DNA of 64,000 nt from JACJYM01 sp965230495 (GTDB lineage Bacteria > Bacteroidota > Bacteroidia > Chitinophagales > Saprospiraceae): the NCBI GenBank assembly GCA_965230495.1, contig OZ246004.1, forward strand, positions 744,001 through 808,000, in the 5' to 3' direction. Both the position numbers and the translations under genes were made by a program. Positions 8,268 to 17,579 of this stretch are shown one piece after another (within the stretch, counting starts at the first letter, position 1; every line of letters starts with the position of its first letter). The notes below the pieces were generated by a model. That model saw only the letters and a program-made list of their open reading frames with translations. It was not told the origin of the DNA and did no database searches.

Positions 8268-9497
8268 TTAGTTTTTGACGATTCTATTAATGTAGGATTT
8301 ATCGTTACTCCTTAATATTATTATATAAGTTCCTCTTCTGATTTCATTAGGGATGGCTATGCTGCTTTCGTCAACAGAAAGAACCCTTAACAATTTTCCA
8401 TTAATATTATATAATTGAGCACTTTCAATAACATCATCTATTTTAAAATAGATGATATTGGAAACCGGATTTGGATAGAATTCGAAAGATTCAAATTGTT
8501 CATCTCGGCTAGAAGAATTTTTAAGGAATGTTTTGTCAAAAGTTATGATTCCCGTAGAAGACCCCTCAAAGTCATAAAAAGTAACTTTATATACATTTTC
8601 AGAAGGAGTCTTAACGAAATATACCCTGTTTTCGTCTATTACCCATCCTGTTGTAAAATCAAAGCTTTTCCAGTCATGCCCAATTGAGATAGGCTCAGAA
8701 CTGTATTGATCAGCATAATCTTCCTCTAGTACTGTGTCAGGGTCTATGTCGTCAGCCATAACAGCTTGTGCACCTGGGGCACAAAGAACACCTGTAACAT
8801 TATACTCTTGAAGATTTCCTGATCCATCATCAGTAGGGTATGCATATCTACTGAAAATCATATGATATTCAATATCTATTTTAATTTCTCTGTCTTCTTG
8901 AAGAGAAAAAAACATGACTGGATTATCTCCTTTTGTTAGTGATGCCGTTTTTTCATTGGTACCGTCTAAGTTAGCATATCTGAAATTATAAGTTGCACCT
9001 GCCAGTGATTCTATTTCAAGTTTAGTGAAAGAACCATTTTTATTTTTAATTACAAATATTTTATTTCCTTCTACAGTATGTGTCATTGGATTATAGGCAC
9101 CCCATCCATAATCAAAAGGAGAATCAGGATCTTTAGAATTATTGAAAGCTCCTGATAGCCAAGATCCCTCAGAATTATATTGTCTTAAAGAGTCAACGAA
9201 TATGGATGTATCTGTAATAGGATCTTCCCAATTTGTGATAGGTGCTATGTATAACTCTATTGGACTACCCATTAGTTCACTAGATTCGTTAATAAAAATA
9301 GCTGCATCTTGTGTGCCTAAACTTGAGAAAGACAGGTCCCATGAATTATTACCGATAGTAATTGATTCTTCTGTTTCTAGATTATAAAATACTTGTTCTG
9401 CGTAATTAGGACCTACAGATACTTGTTGTATTTGTCCATAAATAGCAGAGGAGATAAATATGAATAATAGTGTGTTATAAATGTTCATTTTTTTCAT
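8268..9497 (-). CDS. HmuY-like secreted protein with T9SS type A sorting domain
   Basis: A 409-residue exported protein (signal peptide ending near IYGQ, residue 22). The N-terminal half contains the HmuY-type opening VFYNLETEESITIGNNSWDLSFS. A second block near residues 265-330 (IGHDWKSFDFTTGW, VYFVKTPSENVYKVTFYDF, GIITFDK) resembles the C-terminal HmuY half, with a long insert between. The C-terminus (about 340-409) is a type A T9SS sorting domain: FEFYPNPVSNIIYFK, LYNINGKLLR, YIIILRS, NRIVKN. HmuY proteins capture haem outside the cell for a TonB receptor, and the receptor gene follows at once. Most described HmuY proteins are lipoproteins of roughly half this length, so T9SS delivery and the size are notable. 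Haem-ligand residues cannot be assigned. Confidence 0.75.
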   Translation of the reverse strand: MKKMNIYNTLLFIFISSAIYGQIQQVSVGPNYAEQVFYNLETEESITIGNNSWDLSFSSLGTQDAAIFINESSELMGSPIELYIAPITNWEDPITDTSIFVDSLRQYNSEGSWLSGAFNNSKDPDSPFDYGWGAYNPMTHTVEGNKIFVIKNKNGSFTKLEIESLAGATYNFRYANLDGTNEKTASLTKGDNPVMFFSLQEDREIKIDIEYHMIFSRYAYPTDDGSGNLQEYNVTGVLCAPGAQAVMADDIDPDTVLEEDYADQYSSEPISIGHDWKSFDFTTGWVIDENRVYFVKTPSENVYKVTFYDFEGSSTGIITFDKTFLKNSSSRDEQFESFEFYPNPVSNIIYFKIDDVIESAQLYNINGKLLRVLSVDESSIAIPNEIRRGTYIIILRSNDKSYINRIVKN

Positions 9498-9533
9498 ATG
9501 TCAGACTTTCTTCCATTTAAATTGATTGTGAAA

Positions 9534-9541
9534 CAAAGGTA
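9534..9541 (-). promoter_or_regulatory. Probable -7 promoter element of the HmuY/receptor operon
   Basis: Read on the minus strand this is TACCTTTG, matching the Bacteroidota TAnnTTTG -7 consensus, about 37 bp upstream of the hmuY-like start. I do not see a clean TTTG at the -33 position, so the call rests on the -7 box and its placement. Confidence 0.45.
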
Positions 9542-9634
9542 AATCAGAGAAATAATATGATCATGAACTATATAGTATAATGACAATAAAATGACTTGTT
9601 TTTACAATAGCCTGACAATAGGGTAGGAAAATAA

Positions 9635-9666
9635 AAAGAAGGCGATTCATTTGAACCGCCTTCTTT
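9635..9666 (-). terminator. Intrinsic terminator after the PA-domain T9SS gene
   Basis: A perfect 10-bp inverted repeat (AAAGAAGGCG / CGCCTTCTTT) with a 12-base loop lies 18 bp beyond the stop of the gene ending at 9685. On the minus strand the stem is followed by T residues. Its symmetry could let it work in both directions. Confidence 0.75.
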
Positions 9667-9684
9667 ATCGTTTAAAACTAAAAC

Positions 9685-12096
9685 TTACTTCTGAATAGTC
9701 AACTTAGTTGAGTTGAAACCTTCAGGAGTTCCAACTTGAAGCGTATAAACTCCAGAAGATAATTTAGTTAAATCTACATTTATTTTCTTACTAATAACAT
9801 TTAAATGTCTTTCAGCATGAACAATTTTTCCTGACATGTCGGATACAAATATGTTAACATATTCTGCATTGTTCTCTAACTGTACATCAACATTAGTATA
9901 TGATGCGGCAGGGTTAGGGAAAACATTTAATTTAATATCTGCATTAAATTCATTAACAGAAGATACTTCACTCAAGAATAAAGGAGTGTACCATATCAAA
10001 CCACCACTTTGGTCATAAACTCTTGTAGCTTCGTCTCCTTGAGCTCCACTTGCAAACAAAGAAGCAGGTCTGTAAATATCAAAACCAGTTTCCAAAGCAA
10101 AAACGTTTGCAGATCTATTAAATTCACCAAAGTCACTTGTGCTAATTGCAGAACCCCACCAGTTAGCATCGTCTCCATTAGCAGTTGTACCATTTATTAA
10201 AGGATTGAAGTGTACAATAACTAATACATTCATATCATCCTCTTCAGGTAATACAAGAGCTTCTTCTGTAACCTCTCCGTCTTCATCAACAGCGAATATT
10301 TCCATACTCATTCTAGATGAAGCGACACTTTCATCTATAAACACTTGACCAGCTCCAAGCAATATTCTCTCATCTGGTTGAACCAAGCCATCACCATTCT
10401 GATCAATATATTGATAAATCTGTCCATCCATAGATCCAGAGTGAGAAGCATTTTCACTTACAGAATATCCAAAATTAATACTATCTACTTTCATAGGAGT
10501 ACCATTAGGCCAAGTTCCTGAAGTAAAATGATAGTTATTACCTATAGTCATGAAGTTAGACGCATTTGTATATCTCCAAGTTCCAACATTAAAATCAACA
10601 GGTAACTTAGAGAAAACATTACCACCCATCACGTATTGAGTTTCTAACATATTATTTTCTGGAACACCATCGAACTCTGCATTTGCAGTATATCTTATTG
10701 TATAAGTACCTGCATCAGTGGTTGGCATATACATTTCATTAAATACGAAATTTTCATATACAGAATCAGCAGCTAATACACCATAATCCAATTCACTATT
10801 GAATAATTCACTACCTGACTCATCAAATACCTGAGCGGTAACAGATACTTGACCCGGACTAGCATTTCCTAAGGAAGCTACATCAACCATAAAAGGAATT
10901 CCTTGAGCACCTTGACCGTCAGGGAAAACATGATCTGAAGCTCCAGCATACCAGTTAGCGTTTAGCTGTACATCGTATAGCTCAGATTCGCTAAGATAAA
11001 CATCATCGATCATGAAGAAATAAAAATCTCCTTCTGCTATAAACTTAACCTTACAAGCAGACTTTCCATTAAACAAATTAACAGGTAAAGTAATAGTCTC
11101 ACTCTCTAAAGTAGTATTTACTACATTGTCAGTAGGAATAACTTCAGGAGTACTCCAGTTTAGTCCATCATCGTCAGAGTATGAAATCATTGGCTCTCCA
11201 TTCAATCTGTTATTCAAAGTAGTAAACGTAATAGTTACATTATTCCTGTTACTACAATCAATAGTAGGAGATACTAGCTCCAAACTGTAAAATGGATAAG
11301 GTTGAGCCGGATTAGGGAAGTCTTCTAAAGTCCAAGCACAAAAATCTACATAAGCAGCACCATTACAAATAGAGTTAGAAGAAAGAACAGTATTTCCTCC
11401 AAAGAAAGAACACGTAGAAGAACCATCAGCGGTCCACCCGAATTCCAAATCCGTTCTAGGACTATTTTCAATAGTAACATCACCAGTAGTCCAGTCTCCT
11501 AAACCACCATTGAAATCACCTTGTCCCTCCATATTACCCCAAAAGGCATCCTCAGGATATTCAACTTCACATTTAAATTTAAATGTACCGTTAACATCTC
11601 CATTAGCTAAAGCCATTTTGATCACTTCACAATCTGCTTGGCTCATCATATAAGCAGGAGCCGAAAGTTGAGAATCTCCAGTCATCTGAAATGGATCGTC
11701 AGCATTATTATTACAAACCAACATAGCAACTGCAGCAGTAGCAGCAACATTATCACCTTTTAAAGAAAAATTACATTCACCTCTGTCTATAACGGCAACT
11801 TTCCCCGATACATCAGCAGCATTAGCTATAGCTTCGCAACCATCAGTTTCTGTTCCTGGAGCTCCATCTCCATTAGAATCAACGGCCATCCCATCATTTC
11901 CCAAAGCTAGGTCTGCCGTTACTTCTGCCCCAGACTGATCACCAAAAGCTGCTCTAACAACAGGGTAATCGCCAGCAATATCAGCAGGAGAGTTAACAGA
12001 CAAAACATATTGTCCAAAGCCTAATTGGATAGAGGACAATATTGCCATAACAATCAAACAAGATTGCGTCATTTTTTTAGTAAAATTTTTAATCAT
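9685..12096 (-). CDS. Secreted PA-domain protein with T9SS type A sorting domain
   Basis: An 803-residue cargo protein. It has a signal peptide (hydrophobic residues 11-28, ending LGFGQ), then a protease-associated (PA) domain at about residues 30-170 with the family core KVAVIDRGECNFSLKG and AVAMLVCNN. The middle region is a beta-sandwich/choice-of-anchor type module rich in acidic residues, possibly Ca-binding. The C-terminal 80 residues form a type A sorting domain (LNVFPNPAASYTNVDVQ, VSDMSGKIVHAE, LSSGVYTLQV, KLTIQK). PA domains often accompany secreted peptidases, but no peptidase domain is visible, so it may be a structural or adhesive surface protein. It stands alone, with a terminator behind it and a divergent gene in front. 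Confidence 0.85.
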   Translation of the reverse strand: MIKNFTKKMTQSCLIVMAILSSIQLGFGQYVLSVNSPADIAGDYPVVRAAFGDQSGAEVTADLALGNDGMAVDSNGDGAPGTETDGCEAIANAADVSGKVAVIDRGECNFSLKGDNVAATAAVAMLVCNNNADDPFQMTGDSQLSAPAYMMSQADCEVIKMALANGDVNGTFKFKCEVEYPEDAFWGNMEGQGDFNGGLGDWTTGDVTIENSPRTDLEFGWTADGSSTCSFFGGNTVLSSNSICNGAAYVDFCAWTLEDFPNPAQPYPFYSLELVSPTIDCSNRNNVTITFTTLNNRLNGEPMISYSDDDGLNWSTPEVIPTDNVVNTTLESETITLPVNLFNGKSACKVKFIAEGDFYFFMIDDVYLSESELYDVQLNANWYAGASDHVFPDGQGAQGIPFMVDVASLGNASPGQVSVTAQVFDESGSELFNSELDYGVLAADSVYENFVFNEMYMPTTDAGTYTIRYTANAEFDGVPENNMLETQYVMGGNVFSKLPVDFNVGTWRYTNASNFMTIGNNYHFTSGTWPNGTPMKVDSINFGYSVSENASHSGSMDGQIYQYIDQNGDGLVQPDERILLGAGQVFIDESVASSRMSMEIFAVDEDGEVTEEALVLPEEDDMNVLVIVHFNPLINGTTANGDDANWWGSAISTSDFGEFNRSANVFALETGFDIYRPASLFASGAQGDEATRVYDQSGGLIWYTPLFLSEVSSVNEFNADIKLNVFPNPAASYTNVDVQLENNAEYVNIFVSDMSGKIVHAERHLNVISKKINVDLTKLSSGVYTLQVGTPEGFNSTKLTIQK

Positions 12097-12345
12097 AATT
12101 AATAAAGTTTTAATTTCTACTTAAATGTTAAATATATCTTTGAAGTGCCAAAATAATAATTTTACAACAATAAAAATGTCTTTTTGAATAACAATCGATT
12201 TTTTGTTTTGCGTATGGTTAAATTAAATTTTGGATGGCATTGTATGTATCGCGAACAGGACATATTATAATTTAATACAATATGTTTCAATAGTTAAAAT
12301 GTAAAAAATGTGACATTTATGAAAAATATTGTCATATTTGCAGTA

Positions 12346-13248
12346 ATGAGATTAGCGTCTTTCATATTAATTCTGGCTACATTATTAACAGCTTGCTCAG
12401 AGAAATTGCCTAGTACACAAACAGAGGATACTAAGCTTTGGATCGAATGTAATTTAGAAGCAGGTAAACCACCAATTGCCAGATTGATGTCAACTATTGG
12501 TCTTTCTGGAATTTACAATCCAAGTTATCCGGAGGATGGAGTGATATATTTATCTAACGGAGAAGAGAACGACTACTCTTTCGAATACATGAATGAACAA
12601 TATGTCTCAGTTGGTGAAAACGAAATAAAAAAAGGACAGAATTTTAACATTTTTGCCCATCTGGAACAAGATGATGAAAATACAATAGAAACTCTGTATA
12701 GTGTTAGAGTCATTGATAATATACCTTTTGATACCTTAATTTTATTAAAAAATGAGCTGGACTATGGCTCAAATGGTTTAATCTATTTGAGACTTAAGTT
12801 CCCCTCTCCTTTGAAAGAGGCTTTAGCTGATTTGCATATTGATATTAATTTAGAGACTGTTTTTGAAGAGAATAACGGAGGGACAATTGAAGAAATACCT
12901 AATCAGATTCCATATATGATAAGGTACGAAGAGTTTTACAATTACGTCCAAAACTTTGAAGTTATGTCACATATGAGTGGTGTTCTTTTTGATACTGAGG
13001 GAGTAGATAGTGATTATATTGATCTAGGACTTTCAATAGAAAAGGTCTTAGATGCTAATGAAAAAGTTAACAGCATCAATTTACTTGTGAAGAGTACTAC
13101 AGATGATTATAATAAATATCATAAATGGCTGAGTAATGAACTCGATTCAAATTCTGGAAACCCTTCTACAGTTTTTACAAATATCAAAAATGGATATGGA
13201 GCGTTGACCTCAACAGCTTCAAGAAATTATCAATTATTAGTAAATTAA
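12346..13248 (+). CDS. Predicted lipoprotein of unknown function (possibly DUF4249-like)
   Basis: I do not recognise this gene with certainty. I chose the ATG at 12346 because it gives a compact lipoprotein signal with lipobox LLTAC and Cys at residue 17; in-frame ATGs at 12310 and 12319 are alternatives that add up to 12 residues. The mature part, about 285 residues, opens with a beta-strand pattern (LWIECNLEAGKPPIARLMSTIGL) that resembles DUF4249 outer-membrane lipoproteins found near TonB receptors. No receptor is adjacent here. The upstream 210 bp are A+T rich, with a TATCTTTG box at 12135-12142 that could be a distant promoter. Confidence 0.55.
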   Translation: MRLASFILILATLLTACSEKLPSTQTEDTKLWIECNLEAGKPPIARLMSTIGLSGIYNPSYPEDGVIYLSNGEENDYSFEYMNEQYVSVGENEIKKGQNFNIFAHLEQDDENTIETLYSVRVIDNIPFDTLILLKNELDYGSNGLIYLRLKFPSPLKEALADLHIDINLETVFEENNGGTIEEIPNQIPYMIRYEEFYNYVQNFEVMSHMSGVLFDTEGVDSDYIDLGLSIEKVLDANEKVNSINLLVKSTTDDYNKYHKWLSNELDSNSGNPSTVFTNIKNGYGALTSTASRNYQLLVN

Positions 13249-13356
13249 TTGATAGTTTTTTTATCAATAATCCTTTAAGATGTAATTTTTTTTACATTTC
13301 CGTTAGGGGTGCCTATTATTATTGTTGTCTTATATATGAACCTTAAAAAGCAATAT

Positions 13357-14043
13357 ATGAAGACGAATGAAATAATTGAACTTGTTAGGTACGCTCCTCT
13401 TTTTTCAAAACTTAATGAATCAGAGCTTGAGGTTTTAATAAACGCTTCGAGTTTTAATAAAGCCGGGAAGAACAGTTTAATCTTTTCCCAAGGTGATGAA
13501 ACTGAAAATATTTTCTTTCTAATAGGCGGAATTATTAAATTAGGGTCTTTTGATCCAGTTCAAAATAAAGAAATCATCAACAGCATTGTTAACGGACAAA
13601 CACTGATTGGAGAACAAAGTGTTTTGGGTGCGGAAACCTATGATTGTAATGCGAAAGTTATTTCATCGCAAGATGCTGTTTATTTAGCCATTCCTAAGAA
13701 GGTTTTTAAATTTATGCTGAGATCCAACTTTGATTTCAATTTAACTTTCTTGGAATACGTAGGTAATAATATACGTAGTAAAGATACTCGAATTGAATCT
13801 TTGGTATTAAGAGATGCAAGATTCAGAGTAATAGAATTCATTAAACAGAACGCTAACAAATTTGGTAAAAAAGTGGGTTTTGAAACTCTAATTCAGCATC
13901 CTTTGACTCAACAAGACATAGCTAATTATACTGGGACATCAAGACAAACAGTGACAACTATTTTAAATGAACTTAAAAAAGCGAATAAAATATTTGTGAA
14001 AAGAAAAAGCATTTTAGTTAGAGATCTTGAATCAATAGCGTAA
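13357..14043 (+). CDS. Crp/Fnr-family transcriptional regulator
   Basis: A 228-residue regulator, counted from ATG 13357 (MKTNEIIELVRYAPLFSKL). In-frame ATGs upstream at 13309 and 13336 would add a hydrophobic stretch foreign to the family. A cyclic-nucleotide-binding-type beta-barrel occupies residues 10-125 (IFSQGDETENIFFLIGG, GEQSVLGAE), followed by a dimerisation helix and a winged-helix HTH near 170-215 (LTQQDIANYTGTSRQTVTTIL). There is no Cys cluster for an Fnr-type iron-sulfur centre, so it is Crp-like in build. The effector and target genes are unknown. A strong terminator follows at 14087, so it is monocistronic. Confidence 0.9.
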   Translation: MKTNEIIELVRYAPLFSKLNESELEVLINASSFNKAGKNSLIFSQGDETENIFFLIGGIIKLGSFDPVQNKEIINSIVNGQTLIGEQSVLGAETYDCNAKVISSQDAVYLAIPKKVFKFMLRSNFDFNLTFLEYVGNNIRSKDTRIESLVLRDARFRVIEFIKQNANKFGKKVGFETLIQHPLTQQDIANYTGTSRQTVTTILNELKKANKIFVKRKSILVRDLESIA

Positions 14044-14086
14044 CATAAGATAAAGTTTTCTCATAATTACCTTTTTAGGTGTAATT

Positions 14087-14115
14087 AAGTGGGAGGTTAT
14101 CCTCTCACTTTTTTA
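14087..14115 (+). terminator. Intrinsic terminator after the Crp/Fnr gene
   Basis: A 10-bp stem (AAGTGGGAGG / CCTCTCACTT, one G-T wobble) with a TTAT tetraloop is followed by a T run, 44 bp after the stop codon. Confidence 0.8.
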
Positions 14116-14192
14116 CATTTTATAGGGAAGCATTAACCAATCAGGCCTTTTAATTTTTATCTCTTTTTTTTCTACATTTAGAAAACTAAATG

Positions 14193-14200
14193 TACATTTG
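14193..14200 (+). promoter_or_regulatory. -7 promoter box of tRNA-Ser
   Basis: TACATTTG matches the TAnnTTTG consensus and is followed by GCACCGC, the same ten-base string TTTGCACCGC found in front of tRNA-Lys (from 25286). It sits about 32 bp before the mature tRNA. No obvious TTTG -33 element. Confidence 0.55.
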
Positions 14201-14232
14201 CACCGCCTTAAATGTGAAAGGCGTTTTTTCTT

Positions 14233-14320
14233 GGAGGAGTGGCAGAGCTGGTTGAATGCACTGGTCTTGAAAACCAGCGTGCTCGAAAGGGTACCGGGGG
14301 TTCGAATCCCTCCTCCTCCG
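14233..14320 (+). tRNA. tRNA-Ser (UGA)
   Basis: A class II tRNA of 88 nt with a long variable arm. The acceptor stem GGAGGAG pairs with CTCCTCC (14313-14319) and the discriminator is G14320. The anticodon loop CTTGAAA places anticodon TGA at 14268-14270; the T-loop is GTTCGAATC. CCA is not encoded. Confidence 0.97.
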
Positions 14321-14322
14321 CT

Positions 14323-14356
14323 AAGCTGTGTAGTTGTAAAACTGCACAGCTTTTTT
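14323..14356 (+). terminator. Terminator of tRNA-Ser
   Basis: Stem AAGCTGTG (14323-14330) pairs with CACAGCTT (14345-14352), followed by a run of T, directly behind the tRNA. Confidence 0.8.
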
Positions 14357-14407
14357 AATTTTAAATTCATTCATAATGCCGATATTTGTTGTTAATAGCA
14401 GAATCAG

Positions 14408-14758
14408 ATGAAGAAAAAATCAAAAATAGAATTAACCATTGGGCTTGATGAAAAAAATATCCCAGAAAAAATATACTGGAAGTCCAATGATAACCCTGAA
14501 GGAAAAGAAAGAACAGAGTGTAAGGCTATGCTGCTTTCCTTGTTTGACAAGGAACATTTAGACACTTTCAAAATAGATCTTTGGACAAAAGAGCTTCATG
14601 TGGCAGAAATGGATAGATTTATGTTTCAAACACTTAAATCTTTGGCAAACACATATTTTAAAGCAACGAACAATGGTCAATTGTCAAATGCTTTTCAAAG
14701 TTTCGTACATTATTTTGGTCAACAGACGGAAATCATTCCTAAGGAAAATGAAGACTAG
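14408..14758 (+). CDS. gldC: Gliding motility protein GldC
   Basis: A 116-residue protein matching GldC along its whole length: KIELTIGLDEKNIPEKIYW at the start, CKAMLLSLFDKEHLDTFKIDLWT in the centre and DRFMFQTLKSLANTYFKAT towards the end. GldC is a small cytoplasmic protein found in gliding Bacteroidota; in Flavobacterium johnsoniae gldC mutants have reduced gliding. It supports a gliding/T9SS lifestyle for this organism. Its last 11 bp overlap the start of the next gene, so the two are translated from one message. Confidence 0.93.
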   Translation: MKKKSKIELTIGLDEKNIPEKIYWKSNDNPEGKERTECKAMLLSLFDKEHLDTFKIDLWTKELHVAEMDRFMFQTLKSLANTYFKATNNGQLSNAFQSFVHYFGQQTEIIPKENED

Positions 14759-15929
14759 AGTCATTATCGGACTATCCATTGCTTTCTTGATCGCACTGTC
14801 CTCATTCAAAGTTCAGGAATGGGGGTTTTATGGACATCGTAAGATTAATAAGATGGCTATTTTTACATTACCTTCAGAAATGTTCGGTTTTTTTAAAACC
14901 AATATTGATTATATAACAGAACATTCAGTTGACCCTGATAAGAGAAGATATGCCACTAAACATGAAGCTGTTAGACACTATATTGATATTGATCACTGGG
15001 GAGAAAACCCGTTTGAATCCGTTCCTCAAGATTGGGATGAGGCCATGATCAAGTATGGAATTTTTGCTGTGATAAATGGAGAAGATACGGTAAAATATAG
15101 GGTCAACAGATACGGAGACTCATTGGATATTGGTGATGTAAAACTCAATATTGATTATAGAAGTTTTCTGACGATTTTTAGATCTGAATTTAAGGTCAAT
15201 TATTATGATGGAGAAATGGCAGTGGAGGGCAAATATTTCAATGAACTTATTGATACTAATCTCTCTTCTTCTGATGGAAAAGTGTTGTTTATTGATAAAT
15301 TTTCAGAGTATGGTATATGTCCATATCACTTGAAATCAACATATCATAAACTGAAGAGAGCATTTGAGAATAGAGATGAACGAAAGATCTTGAGAACAGC
15401 TGCTGAATATGGTCATTACATAGGAGATGCTCATGTCCCTTTACATACTACTGAAAATTATAATGGACAATTGACAGGTCAAGATGGTATTCATGCTTTC
15501 TGGGAGTCAAGAATAGTTGAGTTATTTGATAATGAATTTGATTTTTTTGTAGGTAAAGCACGCTATATAGAAGATATAAATGAGTATGTATGGAAGGTGA
15601 TAAAAGATAGCCATATGCTCGTTGATAGTGTTTTGCTGATCGAAAAGCGATTAAGAAACTCTTTTCCAGAAGATCAACAATACTGCTATGACGAGCGATT
15701 ACAAAATACTATCAGAATACAATGTGAGGATTACGCCAGATTCTACATGATGGAAATGGATGGAATGGTAGAAAGTAGAATGACAGAAGCTGTTAGGGCG
15801 ATTGGATCATTATGGTATACAGCTTGGGTGGATGCAGGACAACCGGATTTGAATAACCTTAACAAAGTTGAGTATGAGGAAGAAGTGATATTGAGAGATG
15901 AAAATATAAAGACTCGAATCCATGAATAA
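14748..15929 (+). CDS. Zinc-dependent phospholipase C / S1-P1 nuclease-fold protein
   Basis: The start at ATG 14748 gives a clean signal peptide (MKTRVIIGLSIAFLIALSS); the same frame is open further upstream, but that part lies inside gldC. The mature N-terminus begins near EWGFYGHRKIN. In this fold the N-terminal Trp and nearby His ligate the trinuclear zinc site. The second metal segment is GHYIGDAHVPLHTTENYNG (about residues 222-240), followed by GIHAFWESRIVELF, the family helix. Roughly 393 residues. Bacteroidota commonly carry such a protein near gldC. Whether it cleaves phospholipid or nucleic acid cannot be told from sequence. It overlaps the next gene by 8 bp. Confidence 0.8.
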   Translation: MKTRVIIGLSIAFLIALSSFKVQEWGFYGHRKINKMAIFTLPSEMFGFFKTNIDYITEHSVDPDKRRYATKHEAVRHYIDIDHWGENPFESVPQDWDEAMIKYGIFAVINGEDTVKYRVNRYGDSLDIGDVKLNIDYRSFLTIFRSEFKVNYYDGEMAVEGKYFNELIDTNLSSSDGKVLFIDKFSEYGICPYHLKSTYHKLKRAFENRDERKILRTAAEYGHYIGDAHVPLHTTENYNGQLTGQDGIHAFWESRIVELFDNEFDFFVGKARYIEDINEYVWKVIKDSHMLVDSVLLIEKRLRNSFPEDQQYCYDERLQNTIRIQCEDYARFYMMEMDGMVESRMTEAVRAIGSLWYTAWVDAGQPDLNNLNKVEYEEEVILRDENIKTRIHE

Positions 15930-16908
15930 GAATCGAAATATTTTGGTGGCGGCTAAGGGATTGTGTATGGGATTGGCAGAAATTGTTCCTGGTGTATCTG
16001 GAGGTACAATCGCTTTTATTACGGGCATCTATGAGAGACTTTTGAGAAGTATAAAGAGCTTTGGACCTTCACTTCTGGAAGAGTATAGAGAAGGAGGAGT
16101 AAGTGATGTGTGGAAAAAAATTGATGGTACTTTTTTGAGTTATTTGTTAGCAGGGATGTTGTTTGGTGTAGTTTCAGGAGTTTTTATAATGACTTTCTTA
16201 CTTATGAATTATCCGGAACCATTATGGGGTTTTTTTTTCGGATTGATTCTTTCCAGCTCTTTATTTGTGGGAAGGCAAATTAGACAATGGGATACTAGCA
16301 CATGGCTCGCCCTTGTCGCTGGTTTTTTGTTTGCTTTTTTTATTTGTCAAATGTCTCCGGTAGAAGGGAACACCAACTCTATATATATCATGTTGTCAGG
16401 AATGATAGCCATTTCTGCTTTAATGCTTCCTGGACTAAGTGGTAGTTTCATTTTGTTAATTATGGGAATGTATACTATTGTAGTACCAAGTTTGAAATCT
16501 CTTATTACACAATTTGATACAGAATCTTTGAGAGTAGCGATCTTTTTTGGCTTAGGAGCTTTGATTGGCCTTATCTTATTCTCACGAGTAATTTCTTGGT
16601 TGTTTAAAAAATATAAAACTTACACTTTTGCTGTGTTAACGGGCTTTATGCTTGGTTCTCTGGTAAAGGTTTGGCCTTGGAGAAATCCGAAATCCGTGTT
16701 AATAAAGGATACACTTGAAATCAAGTCAATCGAGAATTCCAACGATTGGAATAGTATTGTAGAGGAAATAAAGATTCTTTCTGAAAAAAATGTCTTGCCA
16801 TTGGAGTATTGGGCAGGAGAGGACTCCAGAGTTATAATAACCATTCTTGCATCACTTTTGGGCTTTTTTATAGTTTATTTTTTTGAAAGAGCCAACGTAA
16901 TGGACTAA
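15922..16908 (+). CDS. DUF368 membrane protein, PopT-type undecaprenyl-phosphate translocase family
   Basis: A 328-residue polytopic inner-membrane protein with about nine hydrophobic helices. It carries the duplicated DUF368 signature: EIVPGVSGGTIAFITGIYE near residues 20-38 and LMLPGLSGSFILLIMGMY near 172-189. Members of DUF368 (PopT) recycle undecaprenyl phosphate across the inner membrane for cell-wall and glycan synthesis. The assignment here is by family. Start overlaps the preceding gene by 8 bp. The stop overlaps the stop of the convergent mqnB gene by 4 bp. Confidence 0.87.
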   Translation: MNKNRNILVAAKGLCMGLAEIVPGVSGGTIAFITGIYERLLRSIKSFGPSLLEEYREGGVSDVWKKIDGTFLSYLLAGMLFGVVSGVFIMTFLLMNYPEPLWGFFFGLILSSSLFVGRQIRQWDTSTWLALVAGFLFAFFICQMSPVEGNTNSIYIMLSGMIAISALMLPGLSGSFILLIMGMYTIVVPSLKSLITQFDTESLRVAIFFGLGALIGLILFSRVISWLFKKYKTYTFAVLTGFMLGSLVKVWPWRNPKSVLIKDTLEIKSIENSNDWNSIVEEIKILSEKNVLPLEYWAGEDSRVIITILASLLGFFIVYFFERANVMD

Positions 16909-17579
16909 TCTATTTGTTCTAACAATGTTATGGTGGTTTTTTCCAAGTTATTCAGGGCCAGTTCAAGGTTCCAGTTGGTTTTATTTCTAGGTTCTACATA
17001 ATTAGATATCCCTCTTATCTGAATGCAGTTTAAGTCGTTCATCGCACATGAATAGAGAAAGGCAGCTCCTTCCATTGATTCAAGTGTTGCATTAGGATAC
17101 ATTTTTTTTCTTAGTAATATCTGATTTTCTTCTCCACTAACATTATTCACAGTAATACCTTGGACTTTGGGGAGATTATTACTTAAAATATTGTTTTTAG
17201 ACTTAATAAACTGATTAATAAAAGGAAACTGATTTTCATCAACTAAGGAAAGATCATATATGGATTCAAATCTTCCATCAGAATGTGTAACGCCAATATC
17301 AGCAAAACAATCTTCCGATACTTCAACGACACTTCCTAAAACTAAATCTTTATTAAAGCTACCGCCAACTCCTATTTGAATGGCTAAATCAATCTTTTTA
17401 AGATTGTATTTTGCCATACCATAACCCGTTAGAAAACTTCCTACTCCTAAGACCACAGGGAAAATGTTATGGCCTTTAAATGAGTATTCGAAGAAAGAGA
17501 TTTTTTTAGCGGACTTATCTAGAAAAGATATTAAACCGGCTATTTCGAAATCGGTAGAAGAGACAACTAAAATATTCAT
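16905..17579 (-). CDS. mqnB: Futalosine hydrolase
   Basis: A 224-residue nucleoside-phosphorylase-fold hydrolase. It splits futalosine to dehypoxanthine futalosine and hypoxanthine in the futalosine route to menaquinone. Matching segments are MNILVVSSTDFEI at the N-terminus, LAIQIGVGGSFNKDLVLGSVVEV (residues 85-107), NATLESMEGAAFLYSC (the purine-ribose site MEGAA) and QIRGISNYVEPRNKTNW near the end. It abuts the outer-membrane-protein gene upstream (1-bp overlap at 17579). It is the main hint that the organism makes menaquinone by the futalosine pathway; no other mqn gene is in the window. Confidence 0.88.
   Translation of the reverse strand: MNILVVSSTDFEIAGLISFLDKSAKKISFFEYSFKGHNIFPVVLGVGSFLTGYGMAKYNLKKIDLAIQIGVGGSFNKDLVLGSVVEVSEDCFADIGVTHSDGRFESIYDLSLVDENQFPFINQFIKSKNNILSNNLPKVQGITVNNVSGEENQILLRKKMYPNATLESMEGAAFLYSCAMNDLNCIQIRGISNYVEPRNKTNWNLELALNNLEKTTITLLEQID

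Noticed and set aside
14113..14370. Minus-strand frame of 85 codons
   Set aside because: It runs across tRNA-Ser and two terminators, so it is an accident of those sequences.
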